This document shows positions 1 through 6,455 of a stretch of 18,459 bases of DNA, one piece after another. The stretch's first letter is position 1; each line of letters begins with the position of its first letter. The notes below the pieces were generated by a model. That model did not search any database. It saw only the letters and a list, made by a program, of their open reading frames with translations, and was not told the origin of the DNA. The position numbers were made by a program, and so were the translations under genes. Origin of the DNA: CAZLMF01 sp964560565 (GTDB lineage Bacteria > Bacillota > Clostridia > Oscillospirales > Ruminococcaceae); assembly GCA_964560565.1 (NCBI GenBank), contig CAZLMF010000031.1, positions 1 to 18,459 on the forward strand, written 5' to 3'.

Positions 1-61
1 ATTCGAACCCCCGACCTTCTGGTTCGTAGCCAGACACTCTATCCAACTGAGCTACGGGCGC
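1..61 (-). tRNA. tRNA-Arg(ACG), 3' part cut by window edge
   Basis: Read on the minus strand, the sequence begins GCGCCCGTAGCTC, a typical bacterial arginine tRNA acceptor and D-stem start. A D-loop with AGTTGGATAGAG follows. The anticodon arm has stem TCTGG/CCAGA and loop CTACGAA, giving anticodon ACG (arginine, CGN codons, with A34 presumably deaminated to inosine). The T-arm GGGGGTTCGAAT is reached at the window edge, so the acceptor 3' strand and CCA lie outside. The 5' end at 61 is set by the acceptor stem. Confidence 0.95.
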
Positions 62-105
62 ATACCGCTTAAATATAAGCACGCCCTTTTTCAAGGCGCT
101 CAAAT

Positions 106-134
106 ATAATACCACATAAAACTACGCTTGTCAA
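106..134 (-). promoter_or_regulatory. sigma-A promoter of tRNA-Arg
   Basis: On the minus strand a consensus -35 box TTGACA (129-134) is followed by a 17-nt spacer and TATTAT (106-111). Transcription would start near 99, leaving a leader of about 38 nt that is removed when the tRNA is processed. The box quality suits a stable-RNA gene. Confidence 0.8.
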
Positions 135-160
135 CAATAAAAAAATGCAAATCTCATAAA

Positions 161-187
161 AACCAGGGGCGCGTTAAGCGCCCCTGT
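161..187 (-). terminator. Rho-independent terminator of pduL
   Basis: A perfect 9-bp stem, CAGGGGCGC (164-172) with GCGCCCCTG (178-186), closes a 5-nt loop. Read on the minus strand it is followed by GTTTTTATG, giving a run of five T. It starts about 10 nt past the pduL stop codon. Confidence 0.88.
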
Positions 188-195
188 ATTTACAT

Positions 196-774
196 CTACA
201 GCTTGATTATCTCGCCCAGTTGCTCCCTGTCAGGAGAAACTGCATTGGACTCATCTGTGTCGATATGCATAGCATCGGCAAAATTCTTATCCACACGCAC
301 CACAACGTCTCCTAGAATTGCTTTGCGTCCGTCGGTATCAATCTTTACCCAGACGATTTCCTTGTTGGAAACCCCAAGCTCCTCGGCAGTTTCGGGTGTT
401 AAGTGGATATGCCTCTTTGCAACGATAACGCCCTCTGCGATTTCAACCTCACCCTTAGGCCCAACTAGCTTGCAGCCGGCAGTGCCGCCAATATCGCCCG
501 ACTCACGGATTGCAGCAGCAATGCCGATTGAGCGTGCATCAGTAGCAGAAAGTTCAACCTGAGTGCTTGGGCGTACAGGCCCTAGTATGGACACACCAGA
601 AAGCTCCTTTTTAGGGCCGACAACGGTCAAACGCTCCTCACAAGCGAACTGCCCGGGCTGTGAAAGCGGCTTTTTTGGTGTAAGGGTAGCCCCCTTGCCA
701 AACAAAGTTTCTAAATGCTCTTGTGACACATGGACATGTCGAGCAGAAGTTTCAACGATAAATTGCTTTGCCAT
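196..774 (-). CDS. pduL: PduL-type phosphate acyltransferase (phosphotransacylase)
   Basis: The 192-residue product matches the PduL family, which exchanges phosphate and CoA on short acyl groups (propanoyl or acetyl phosphate to acyl-CoA; EC 2.3.1.222 for the propanoyl enzyme). The two half-domains each carry a His-x-His motif, RHVHVS (His13, His15) and KRHIHLT (His122, His124). Another conserved His170 lies near the C-terminus; these residues ligate the zinc pair in the family. There is no extra N-terminal encapsulation peptide of the microcompartment type, and no shell or diol-dehydratase genes are nearby. I therefore infer a cytosolic acetate/propionate role replacing Pta. I chose the ATG at 774 because GGAGG (780-784) lies 5 nt before it; an in-frame ATG at 786 would overlap that site. 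The gene looks monocistronic, with its own promoter and terminator. Confidence 0.9.
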   Translation of the reverse strand: MAKQFIVETSARHVHVSQEHLETLFGKGATLTPKKPLSQPGQFACEERLTVVGPKKELSGVSILGPVRPSTQVELSATDARSIGIAAAIRESGDIGGTAGCKLVGPKGEVEIAEGVIVAKRHIHLTPETAEELGVSNKEIVWVKIDTDGRKAILGDVVVRVDKNFADAMHIDTDESNAVSPDREQLGEIIKL

Positions 775-806
775 AAATACCTCCATATTTTTATTTCCTT
801 AATATA

Positions 807-834
807 ATTATACTACTAAAGTTTTTTTAGTCAA
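807..834 (-). promoter_or_regulatory. sigma-A promoter of pduL
   Basis: On the minus strand TTGACT (829-834), a 16-nt spacer and a perfect TATAAT (807-812) give a predicted start near 800, about 26 nt before the pduL ATG. The -10 region lies inside TAGTAGTATAATTA, which recurs in inverted orientation at 872-887 in front of the divergent gene. Confidence 0.75.
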
Positions 835-857
835 GCGGACAAATCACGAAAACGGCT

Positions 858-885
858 TTCTCACCATATTATAGTAGTATATAAT
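858..885 (+). promoter_or_regulatory. possible promoter of the divergent gene at 902
   Basis: TATAAT (880-885) is preceded after 16 nt by TTCTCA (858-863), a 4/6 match to the -35 consensus. The predicted start near 891-892 falls inside the ribosome site GGAGGG (890-895), so the transcript would be almost leaderless. The true start may therefore differ. Confidence 0.35.
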
Positions 886-901
886 TATCGGAGGGATCGC
901 C

Positions 902-2017
902 GTGTCTAATCGTATTATGCGATACTTTCTCGGAACAAGCTCGCCAAAAGGCTACATTACTCGCTTTGGTGAGCTTATTGATTTAAGCGGATTTCGCTGC
1001 TACATATTAAAGGGAGGCCCTGGCTTTGAAAAGTCGCAGCTAATGGAGCGACTTATCGCAAATCGCGAGGGGTTAGAGGATATCGATGAGTTTCACTGCT
1101 CCTCAGACCCTACTCGTCTAGATGCCGTAATATTCCACAATCTGCGCGCTATTGTCGTTGACGGAGCGCCTCCCCATGCCTTTGAGCCAAGTCTACCAAT
1201 ACTAAACCAAACCATAGTTGACTTATCCGAATGTTGGGAGCTTGACAAGCTCATACGCTTTAAGGGAAGTATTGTGCGTTGCTATGATGATTACCGCCGT
1301 CTAACTCAGCGCTTATCCCGCTTTTTATCAGCCACAAGCGCCATTTACAGCGACACTGCTGAAATTGCCGCAACTACATTAAATTTTTCTAAGCTTGATG
1401 CGTTTGTAAGCGGTATTATCTCCCGTACCCTGCCTCGTGAAAATGCTCTTAAAGATACTTTTATTCCTGTAGAGTACAGGCAACTTTGCGCAATCACTCC
1501 CGATGGCTATAAAACCTTCACAAGAGATATTGAGGAAGCTTACAGTAAAATCTATATCTTAAAAGACAACTACTTTGCTTGTTCTTGGCGCATACTTTCC
1601 CTCATTGAAAATGCAGCGCTTAGCAGGGGCATCAAGTGCCTAAAAAGCGAAAACCCATTATTTCAAGACAGCACTCCTGAGCATTTGCTCATTCCTGAGC
1701 TTGGTATTGCTTTTCTAACCTCCAATCATATAAACAAAATCACAGTTGACTCAGCGAAAAACATTAACTGCCTGCGTTTTTATGATAAGGCACAGCTTTC
1801 TATGCGCAAACAGCGAATAAAATTCAACAAAAAAATAGCAACGGAGCTATTAAGCGAAGCGGTATATTCCCTCATAAGCGCCACAGACGTGCATGACGAG
1901 CTTGAGGATTACTACCTATTCGCTCTAAATCCCGAAGCTCTAGAGGAAAAGTACGAACAGCTAAAAACAAAGCTAATCCCTAAAAATACTTGTATTTTAG
2001 GCGATGAGGACGTATAA
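902..2017 (+). CDS. PRK06851-like duplicated P-loop protein, both P-loops degenerate
   Basis: This 371-residue protein resembles, from memory, the uncharacterised Firmicutes ATP-binding family PRK06851, which consists of two similar NTPase-like halves. Half 1 (about 8-100) shows GTSSPKGY, then KGGPGFEKS (37-45), FHCSSD (64-69) and VVDGAPPH (85-92). Half 2 (about 193-275) repeats the pattern: CAITPDGY, then KDNYFACSWR (221-230), and LIPELGIAFLTSN (263-275). In half 1 the glycine just before the Walker A lysine is Glu43. In half 2 the glycines and the lysine are all gone. The family pattern as I know it is KGxPGTGKS in both places. The function is unknown; loss of ATP binding is an inference. 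The start is GTG, supported by GGAGGG 6 nt upstream. trpB follows after 36 nt, so co-transcription is likely. Confidence 0.8.
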   Translation: MSNRIMRYFLGTSSPKGYITRFGELIDLSGFRCYILKGGPGFEKSQLMERLIANREGLEDIDEFHCSSDPTRLDAVIFHNLRAIVVDGAPPHAFEPSLPILNQTIVDLSECWELDKLIRFKGSIVRCYDDYRRLTQRLSRFLSATSAIYSDTAEIAATTLNFSKLDAFVSGIISRTLPRENALKDTFIPVEYRQLCAITPDGYKTFTRDIEEAYSKIYILKDNYFACSWRILSLIENAALSRGIKCLKSENPLFQDSTPEHLLIPELGIAFLTSNHINKITVDSAKNINCLRFYDKAQLSMRKQRIKFNKKIATELLSEAVYSLISATDVHDELEDYYLFALNPEALEEKYEQLKTKLIPKNTCILGDEDV

Positions 2018-2053
2018 TATAATAATATATAAATAAAATTTTCGGAGGACAAA

Positions 2054-3244
2054 ATGGAACAGACAAAAGGACGTTTTGGCATATACGGCGGACAGTACAC
2101 ATCAGAAACCCTCATGCCCGTATTGCACGAAATTGAAAGCTGCTACAACAAATACAGGGCTGATGCCGAGTTTAATAACGAGCTTGAACAGCTCTATAAA
2201 AACTATGCAGGCAGACCTTCCTTGCTCTATTATGCCGAGAAAATGACAAAGGATTTAGGTGGAGCAAAAATTTATCTAAAGCGTGAGGATTTAAACCACA
2301 CAGGCTCTCACAAAATCAACAATGTTCTAGGTCAAGCGCTCCTTGCCAAACGTATGGGTAAGCGCCGTGTAATTGCGGAAACAGGCGCAGGACAGCATGG
2401 TGTAGCCACCGCAACTGCCGCCGCTTTAATGGACATGGAATGTGAAATTTTCATGGGTAAGGAGGATACCGAGCGTCAAGCCCTCAATGTATTTCGAATG
2501 GAGCTTTTAGGCGCAAAGGTAAACACCGTCACCTCTGGCACTCAAACCCTAAAGGATGCCGTCAACGAAGCGATGAAAAACTGGTCAGCCACCGCAACAG
2601 ACACCTTTTATATATTCGGCTCAGTAATGGGCCCCCACCCCTTCCCCCAAATAGTGAGGGATTTCCAAAGCGTCATAGGCAGTGAAGTTCGTGCTCAAAT
2701 GCTAAGCACCGAGGGCAGAACTCCCGATGTACTTGTCGCTTGCGTAGGTGGAGGCAGCAACGCTATGGGGTTATTCTATGAGTTTCGCAATGAGCCTGAA
2801 ATCATCAAAATTGGCTGTGAAGCTGCAGGAAAAGGTATTGATACCGATTTTCACGCCGCCACAATTGCAAAAGGCAGGGTAGGCATTTTCCATGGCATGA
2901 AGTCCTATTTTGCACAGGACGATGTAGGCAACATCTCCCCTGTATACTCCATTTCAGCAGGGCTTGACTACCCGGGCATAGGCCCTGAACATGCCCACTT
3001 CCACGATGAGGGCATTGCAAGCTATGTGCCAATCACCGATGATGAGGCTGTTAAGGCATTCGAATACCTTGCTAAAACCGAGGGGATAATCCCCGCAATT
3101 GAAAGCTCTCATGCCGTTGCTCACGCCATTAAGCTTGCGCCAACCCTTGGCAAAGATAAGCTGATAGTTATAAACCTAAGCGGCAGGGGAGACAAGGACG
3201 TAGCCGCAATCGCAAGATATATGGGTAAGGAAATAAAGGAATAA
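2054..3244 (+). CDS. trpB: tryptophan synthase beta subunit
   Basis: TrpB joins indole to L-serine to make L-tryptophan, using pyridoxal phosphate (EC 4.2.1.20), normally in an alpha2-beta2 complex with TrpA. The 396-residue length is standard. The PLP lysine is Lys87 in HTGSHKINN and the catalytic acid is Glu109 in VIAETGAGQHG, both at the same numbers as in the enteric enzyme. The phosphate-binding loop GGGSNAMG is present. It is the classical TrpB1 form rather than the longer TrpB2. It is an orphan: no trpA or other trp gene lies in the window, and no room exists upstream for an attenuator or T-box. The ribosome site CGGAGGA lies 7 nt before the ATG. rimM starts 2 nt after the stop codon. 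The native role may be indole salvage if trpA is absent from the genome, which cannot be judged here. Confidence 0.97.
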   Translation: MEQTKGRFGIYGGQYTSETLMPVLHEIESCYNKYRADAEFNNELEQLYKNYAGRPSLLYYAEKMTKDLGGAKIYLKREDLNHTGSHKINNVLGQALLAKRMGKRRVIAETGAGQHGVATATAAALMDMECEIFMGKEDTERQALNVFRMELLGAKVNTVTSGTQTLKDAVNEAMKNWSATATDTFYIFGSVMGPHPFPQIVRDFQSVIGSEVRAQMLSTEGRTPDVLVACVGGGSNAMGLFYEFRNEPEIIKIGCEAAGKGIDTDFHAATIAKGRVGIFHGMKSYFAQDDVGNISPVYSISAGLDYPGIGPEHAHFHDEGIASYVPITDDEAVKAFEYLAKTEGIIPAIESSHAVAHAIKLAPTLGKDKLIVINLSGRGDKDVAAIARYMGKEIKE

Positions 3245-3246
3245 TT

Positions 3247-3768
3247 ATGATAAAATATTTAGAAGTAGGCAAAATAGTGTCAATACACGGGATAAAAGGC
3301 GAGGTTAAAGTTATGCCCATGTGCGACACTCCCGAACAGCTTTGTAAAGCAAAAGCGCTGTATATGGACAAGCAGGGGGAGCAGAAAATCAAGTCAGAAC
3401 GTGCTCGTGTGCAAAAAAACATGGTTATCCTCAAGCTTGAGGGTGTTGACACCCCAGAGGAAGCCGTTAAATACCGCAATCGCATACTTTACTGCCACCG
3501 TGATGACGAGATTTTTAATTTAGGTGAGGGCGAATATTTTATACAGGATTTAATTGGACTTACCGTTTCTGATGCCGATACAGGCGAGGAATACGGCATC
3601 CTTAGTGATGTATTCCAAACAGGCGCAAACGATGTCTATCAAATCACCTTTGCAGATAAAACTGAGCGTCTAATCCCTGCGATAGAAGACGTAATTATTT
3701 CGGTCGATATAGAGGGCAGTAAAATGCTTATTCGTCCACTGAAAGGGCTTTTTGACGATGATAATTGA
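3247..3768 (+). CDS. rimM: ribosome maturation factor RimM
   Basis: RimM assists late assembly of the 30S subunit, binding ribosomal protein S19 around the 16S rRNA head. The 173-residue product has the usual two parts. An N-terminal beta-barrel begins YLEVGKIVSIHGIKGEVKV. A C-terminal PRC-barrel begins near EYFIQDLIGLTVSD and includes GANDVYQI and LIPAIEDVI, both typical of the family. The ATG follows the trpB stop by 2 nt, with AAGGA in the end of trpB as ribosome site. The 3' end overlaps trmD by 11 nt. The rimM-trmD order is common in bacteria, but the usual upstream rpsP and KH-domain genes are replaced here by trpB. Confidence 0.95.
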   Translation: MIKYLEVGKIVSIHGIKGEVKVMPMCDTPEQLCKAKALYMDKQGEQKIKSERARVQKNMVILKLEGVDTPEEAVKYRNRILYCHRDDEIFNLGEGEYFIQDLIGLTVSDADTGEEYGILSDVFQTGANDVYQITFADKTERLIPAIEDVIISVDIEGSKMLIRPLKGLFDDDN

Positions 3769-4513
3769 TATAGCAACACTTTTTCCGGATATGTGTGAGC
3801 GAGTTGTGAGCGAAAGCATTATCGGCAGGGCAAGGACAAAGGGCTTAGTTGAAATCAACTGCCACTACATTCGCGACTACACCCTTGATAAGCATCGTCG
3901 TTGCGATGACGCTCCTTATGGAGGGGGAATGGGACTGGTAATGCAAGCAGACCCAATCTGGCGCTGCTATGAGCAGGTATGCCAAATGCGCGAAGTTAAG
4001 CTTCACCCAATATACCTCACACCGCAGGGCAAGCCACTTACCCAGGAGCGTTGCATTGAGCTTTCCAAGCTTGACGGTTTATTCCTTTTATGCGGTCACT
4101 ACGAGGGCGTTGACGAGCGTGTAATTGAGCGAATGAACCCCGAGGAAATCTCAATTGGCGACTATGTCCTCACGGGAGGGGAGCTGCCGGCTTTAGTCCT
4201 TACCGATGCGATTACAAGGCTTTTAGATGGAGTTCTAAGCTCGAGTGAGTGTTTCGAGGAGGAAAGCCACTTTTCAGGGCTTTTGGAATACCCCCACTAC
4301 ACCCGTCCTGAAATATGGGAGGACATGCAAGTCCCCGAAATTCTGCTTTCTGGCCACCATGCCAATATAGATAAATGGCGCCGTGAGCAGACGCTTATAA
4401 GAACCCTCAAAAAGCGCCCTGATTTATTAGAAAGAGCGTCAAAGCAGGGAGGCTTAACCGAGGAAGACAAGCAAGTTGTGAATGAGTTAACGAAGTTGTT
4501 GAAAGATATATAG
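3758..4513 (+). CDS. trmD: tRNA (guanine-N1-)-methyltransferase TrmD
   Basis: TrmD methylates G37 next to the anticodon of tRNAs reading CNN codons, including Leu, Pro and some Arg, using S-adenosylmethionine; this prevents +1 frameshifting. The 251-residue product shows the family start MIIDIATLFPDM, the trefoil-knot SAM site with LCGHYEGVDERVIE and ISIGDYVLTGGELPAL, and the C-terminal tRNA-binding part around PHYTRPEIW and LLSGHH. I start at ATG 3758 rather than the in-frame TTG at 3752, because family members begin directly with this first beta strand. It overlaps rimM by 11 nt, so translational coupling is likely. No convincing terminator is visible after the stop. Confidence 0.96.
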   Translation: MIIDIATLFPDMCERVVSESIIGRARTKGLVEINCHYIRDYTLDKHRRCDDAPYGGGMGLVMQADPIWRCYEQVCQMREVKLHPIYLTPQGKPLTQERCIELSKLDGLFLLCGHYEGVDERVIERMNPEEISIGDYVLTGGELPALVLTDAITRLLDGVLSSSECFEEESHFSGLLEYPHYTRPEIWEDMQVPEILLSGHHANIDKWRREQTLIRTLKKRPDLLERASKQGGLTEEDKQVVNELTKLLKDI

Positions 4514-4605
4514 TGAAACTGCACAAGTGGGGGCTGTTTAATTTCCGCAGGGTGTACAAATGAGAGAAAATGCTCTGTCAAAATTACCAAAACAAGCTTT
4601 GTGCG

Positions 4606-4634
4606 TTGACGTATTTGAAAAGCATGAGTATAAT
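4606..4634 (+). promoter_or_regulatory. sigma-A promoter of the HPr gene
   Basis: TTGACG (4606-4611), a 17-nt spacer and a perfect TATAAT (4629-4634) predict a start near 4641, giving a leader of about 60 nt before the HPr ATG. The decamer TAAGCTAAAG occurs twice right at the transcript start (4642-4651 and 4656-4665). Confidence 0.8.
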
Positions 4635-4699
4635 TGTATAGTAAGCTAAAGAAAATAAGCTAAAGCATATATATTTATCGTTTGAAATGGAGAGTTATT

Positions 4700-4963
4700 A
4701 TGTTTGTTAAAGAAGTTATGGTGCAAAATCAGGTGGGGTTACATGCGCGCCCAGCTACCTTTTTTATTCAGAAGGCTAATGAATTTAAGTCCTCTATATG
4801 GGTTGAAAGGGAAGACCGCAGGGTAAACGCAAAAAGCCTGCTTGGTATTCTTTCTCTTGGTATCGTTGGCGGAACGGGAATTAAAATTATTGCCGATGGT
4901 GCGGACGAGCAAAACGCAGTCGAAGGACTTGTTAAGCTTGTAGAAAGCGGCTTCGTAGACTAA
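4700..4963 (+). CDS. ptsH: phosphocarrier protein HPr
   Basis: HPr passes phosphate from Enzyme I to the sugar-specific Enzyme II components of the PTS. In Firmicutes it also acts in catabolite control with CcpA when phosphorylated on Ser46. The 87-residue product has the active-site histidine in GLHARPA at exactly His15, and Ser46 in NAKSLLGILSLG at the HPr-kinase site. It is therefore a true HPr and not a Crh-like variant lacking His15. The ATG at 4700 is chosen because GGAGAG (4689-4694) lies 5 nt upstream; an in-frame TTG at 4682 has no such support. The gene is monocistronic, between its own promoter and a strong terminator; no ptsI is adjacent. Confidence 0.96.
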   Translation: MFVKEVMVQNQVGLHARPATFFIQKANEFKSSIWVEREDRRVNAKSLLGILSLGIVGGTGIKIIADGADEQNAVEGLVKLVESGFVD

Positions 4964-4981
4964 GCAAAAAAAGCAAGAATC

Positions 4982-5014
4982 AAAAAAGCCATTCCAACTG
5001 GAATGGCTTTTTTT
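4982..5014 (+). terminator. Rho-independent terminator of the HPr gene
   Basis: Stem GCCATTCC (4988-4995) with GGAATGGC (5000-5007) closes the loop AACT and is followed by seven T. Six A before the stem can pair with the T run, making it potentially bidirectional. Confidence 0.92.
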
Positions 5015-5299
5015 GTGGATTTTTGGCATTATGCTCAAAGCGTTGAAGATAAAATTTACTTTTCTATTGCGTAATATACAATGCGTTAATAATTTATTCA
5101 CACATACAAGGCAAAAATATGTTACAATTTGTAATATATTTCACAATCGTTTTTTGGGTAATATAATTTCATTATTAAAATTGTTGTTTTTGCTACAAAA
5201 ACTGTTGCAAATCTTCGTTTTTTTTAGTAAAATAAGAATGATAGGCAAGGCTTGTCTATCAATTTTCGTGTCTAAAATAGGTAAAAGGGGAATACAAAA
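5015..5299 (+). promoter_or_regulatory. AT-rich intergenic region with two candidate promoters
   Basis: This stretch has no credible gene; open frames here are short and without ribosome sites. It holds two candidate sigma-A promoters reading into the regulator gene. The distal one is TTCACA (5140-5145), 16 nt, TATAAT (5162-5167). The proximal one is TTGCAA (5205-5210), 17 nt, TAAAAT (5228-5233), with a start near 5240. A near-perfect inverted repeat lies at 5240-5260. The rest is A/T tracts that could act as UP elements or bent DNA. Confidence 0.6.
5240..5260. repeat. 21-bp near-palindrome at predicted transcript start
   Basis: Arms GATAGGCAAG and CTTGTCTATC flank a single central G; only one position mismatches (a G-T pair if transcribed). 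It begins right at the predicted +1 of the proximal promoter, a usual place for a repressor operator, and could also fold as a 5' hairpin in RNA. Self-regulation by the downstream CdaR-like protein is an inference. Confidence 0.55.
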
Positions 5300-6385
5300 A
5301 TGTCAAACAGATTATTTCAAGGCGTGGTACACCAAATGCGTGACACTATCGATCGTATAATTGGCGTAGTTGATGAATCCGCGACTATTATCGCATGCAG
5401 CGAGCTATCAAAAATAGGAATGACAAATGAATATGTTTCCCTAGAGCTTACTGATTCTCACGATTTATTCTTACGAGATGGTTACACCTACCGCCCATTT
5501 GGCTCGCATATTCGTCCTGATTATGCGGTATTTGTGGAGGGAGCTGATGAAGCTGCGGCAAAGTATGCGAGCATACTTGCCATAACTCTTTCAACCATCA
5601 AGCAATATTATGATGAAAAGTATGACCGCAACAACTTCATTAAGAACGTTGTTCTTGACAATGTTTTGCCGGGTGATATTGTAGTTAAAGCAAGGGAGCT
5701 GCACTTCAATTCCGAGGTTAGCCGTGTTTCCCTGCTTATCCGCATTATCTCCTCCACCGACATATCTGCTTATGACGTAATTCAAAACCTATTCCCTGAT
5801 AAGAACAAGGATTTCGTATTCACAATCACTGAATCTGACATTGTTCTAATCAAGGAAGTTAAAAGCGGCATTGACCCTAAGGACTTAGAGAAGCTTGCAC
5901 GCTCTATTAGCGACACGCTCTCAAGCGAGTTCTACACTAGAGTCAATGTGGGCATAGGTACGCCTGTCACAGGCGTAAAAGATCTTGCACGCTCATTTAA
6001 GGAAGCGCAAATTGCCCTTGAAGTCGGCAAGGTGTTTGACACAGACAAATCCATTATCAGATATGACAATCTAGGCATAGCAAGGCTTATTTATCACCTA
6101 CCTACTACCCTATGCGAAACCTTCCTAAAGGAAGTGTTCAAAAAGGGCAGTATTGAAAGTCTTGACCACGAAACGCTGTTTACAATTCAGCGATTTTTCG
6201 AGAACAACCTCAACGTATCAGAAACCTCAAGGAAGCTTTTTGTTCACCGTAACACACTTGTTTACAGGCTTGAGAAAATCAAGAAGCTGACGGGACTTGA
6301 TTTGAGGGAGTTTGACCATGCAATTGTATTTAAAATTGCGCTGATGGTTAAAAAATACCTATCCGCCAATCCGTTTAAATTCTAA
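5300..6385 (+). CDS. CdaR/PucR-type transcriptional regulator
   Basis: The 361-residue protein has the layout of the CdaR (sugar diacid regulator)/PucR family. An N-terminal sensing region (about 1-110) begins MSNRLFQGVVHQMRDTIDRI. A central GGDEF-like CdaR domain (about 135-250) contains RVNVGIGTPVTGVKDLARSF and KEAQIALEVG. A C-terminal PucR helix-turn-helix (about 291-352) contains LNVSETSRKLFVHRNTLVYRLEKIKKLTG. Family members bind DNA in response to small acids or other ligands; the ligand here is unknown. The ribosome site is AGGGGAA, about 8 nt before the ATG. ftsE follows after 70 nt with no terminator between, so this regulator is likely the first gene of the cell-division operon and may control it. 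No sugar-acid catabolic genes are nearby, which argues against the name-giving CdaR role. Confidence 0.85.
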   Translation: MSNRLFQGVVHQMRDTIDRIIGVVDESATIIACSELSKIGMTNEYVSLELTDSHDLFLRDGYTYRPFGSHIRPDYAVFVEGADEAAAKYASILAITLSTIKQYYDEKYDRNNFIKNVVLDNVLPGDIVVKARELHFNSEVSRVSLLIRIISSTDISAYDVIQNLFPDKNKDFVFTITESDIVLIKEVKSGIDPKDLEKLARSISDTLSSEFYTRVNVGIGTPVTGVKDLARSFKEAQIALEVGKVFDTDKSIIRYDNLGIARLIYHLPTTLCETFLKEVFKKGSIESLDHETLFTIQRFFENNLNVSETSRKLFVHRNTLVYRLEKIKKLTGLDLREFDHAIVFKIALMVKKYLSANPFKF

Positions 6386-6455
6386 AGCGGCATTTTTGCA
6401 GCCGATTGGGACATAAGCGCTTTAGAGCATACCTCTAGGGAAAGGGAGTTGCTTT

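Noticed and set aside
128..802. Plus-strand open frames opposite pduL
   Set aside because: They are antisense to a clear family member and have no family resemblance or ribosome sites.
2018..2053. Possible trp attenuator or T-box before trpB
   Set aside because: Only 36 AT-rich nucleotides are available, with no hairpins, no Trp codons and no T-box motif.
4514..4605. Search for a terminator or RNA gene after trmD
   Set aside because: No stable stem with a T-run was found; the short GAGA/TCTC pairings are too weak to call.
4560..4649. Possible 29-codon gene (starts MRENALSKLPKQ) between trmD and the HPr gene
   Set aside because: It runs across the strong HPr promoter, has only a weak ribosome site (AGGGTG) and no recognisable features; chance is more likely.
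5013..5360. 115-codon open frame in the AT-rich gap before the CdaR-like gene
   Set aside because: Composition is that of noncoding A/T tracts (Phe, Leu, Ile and Lys rich), there is no ribosome site, and it overlaps the real regulator start and promoters.
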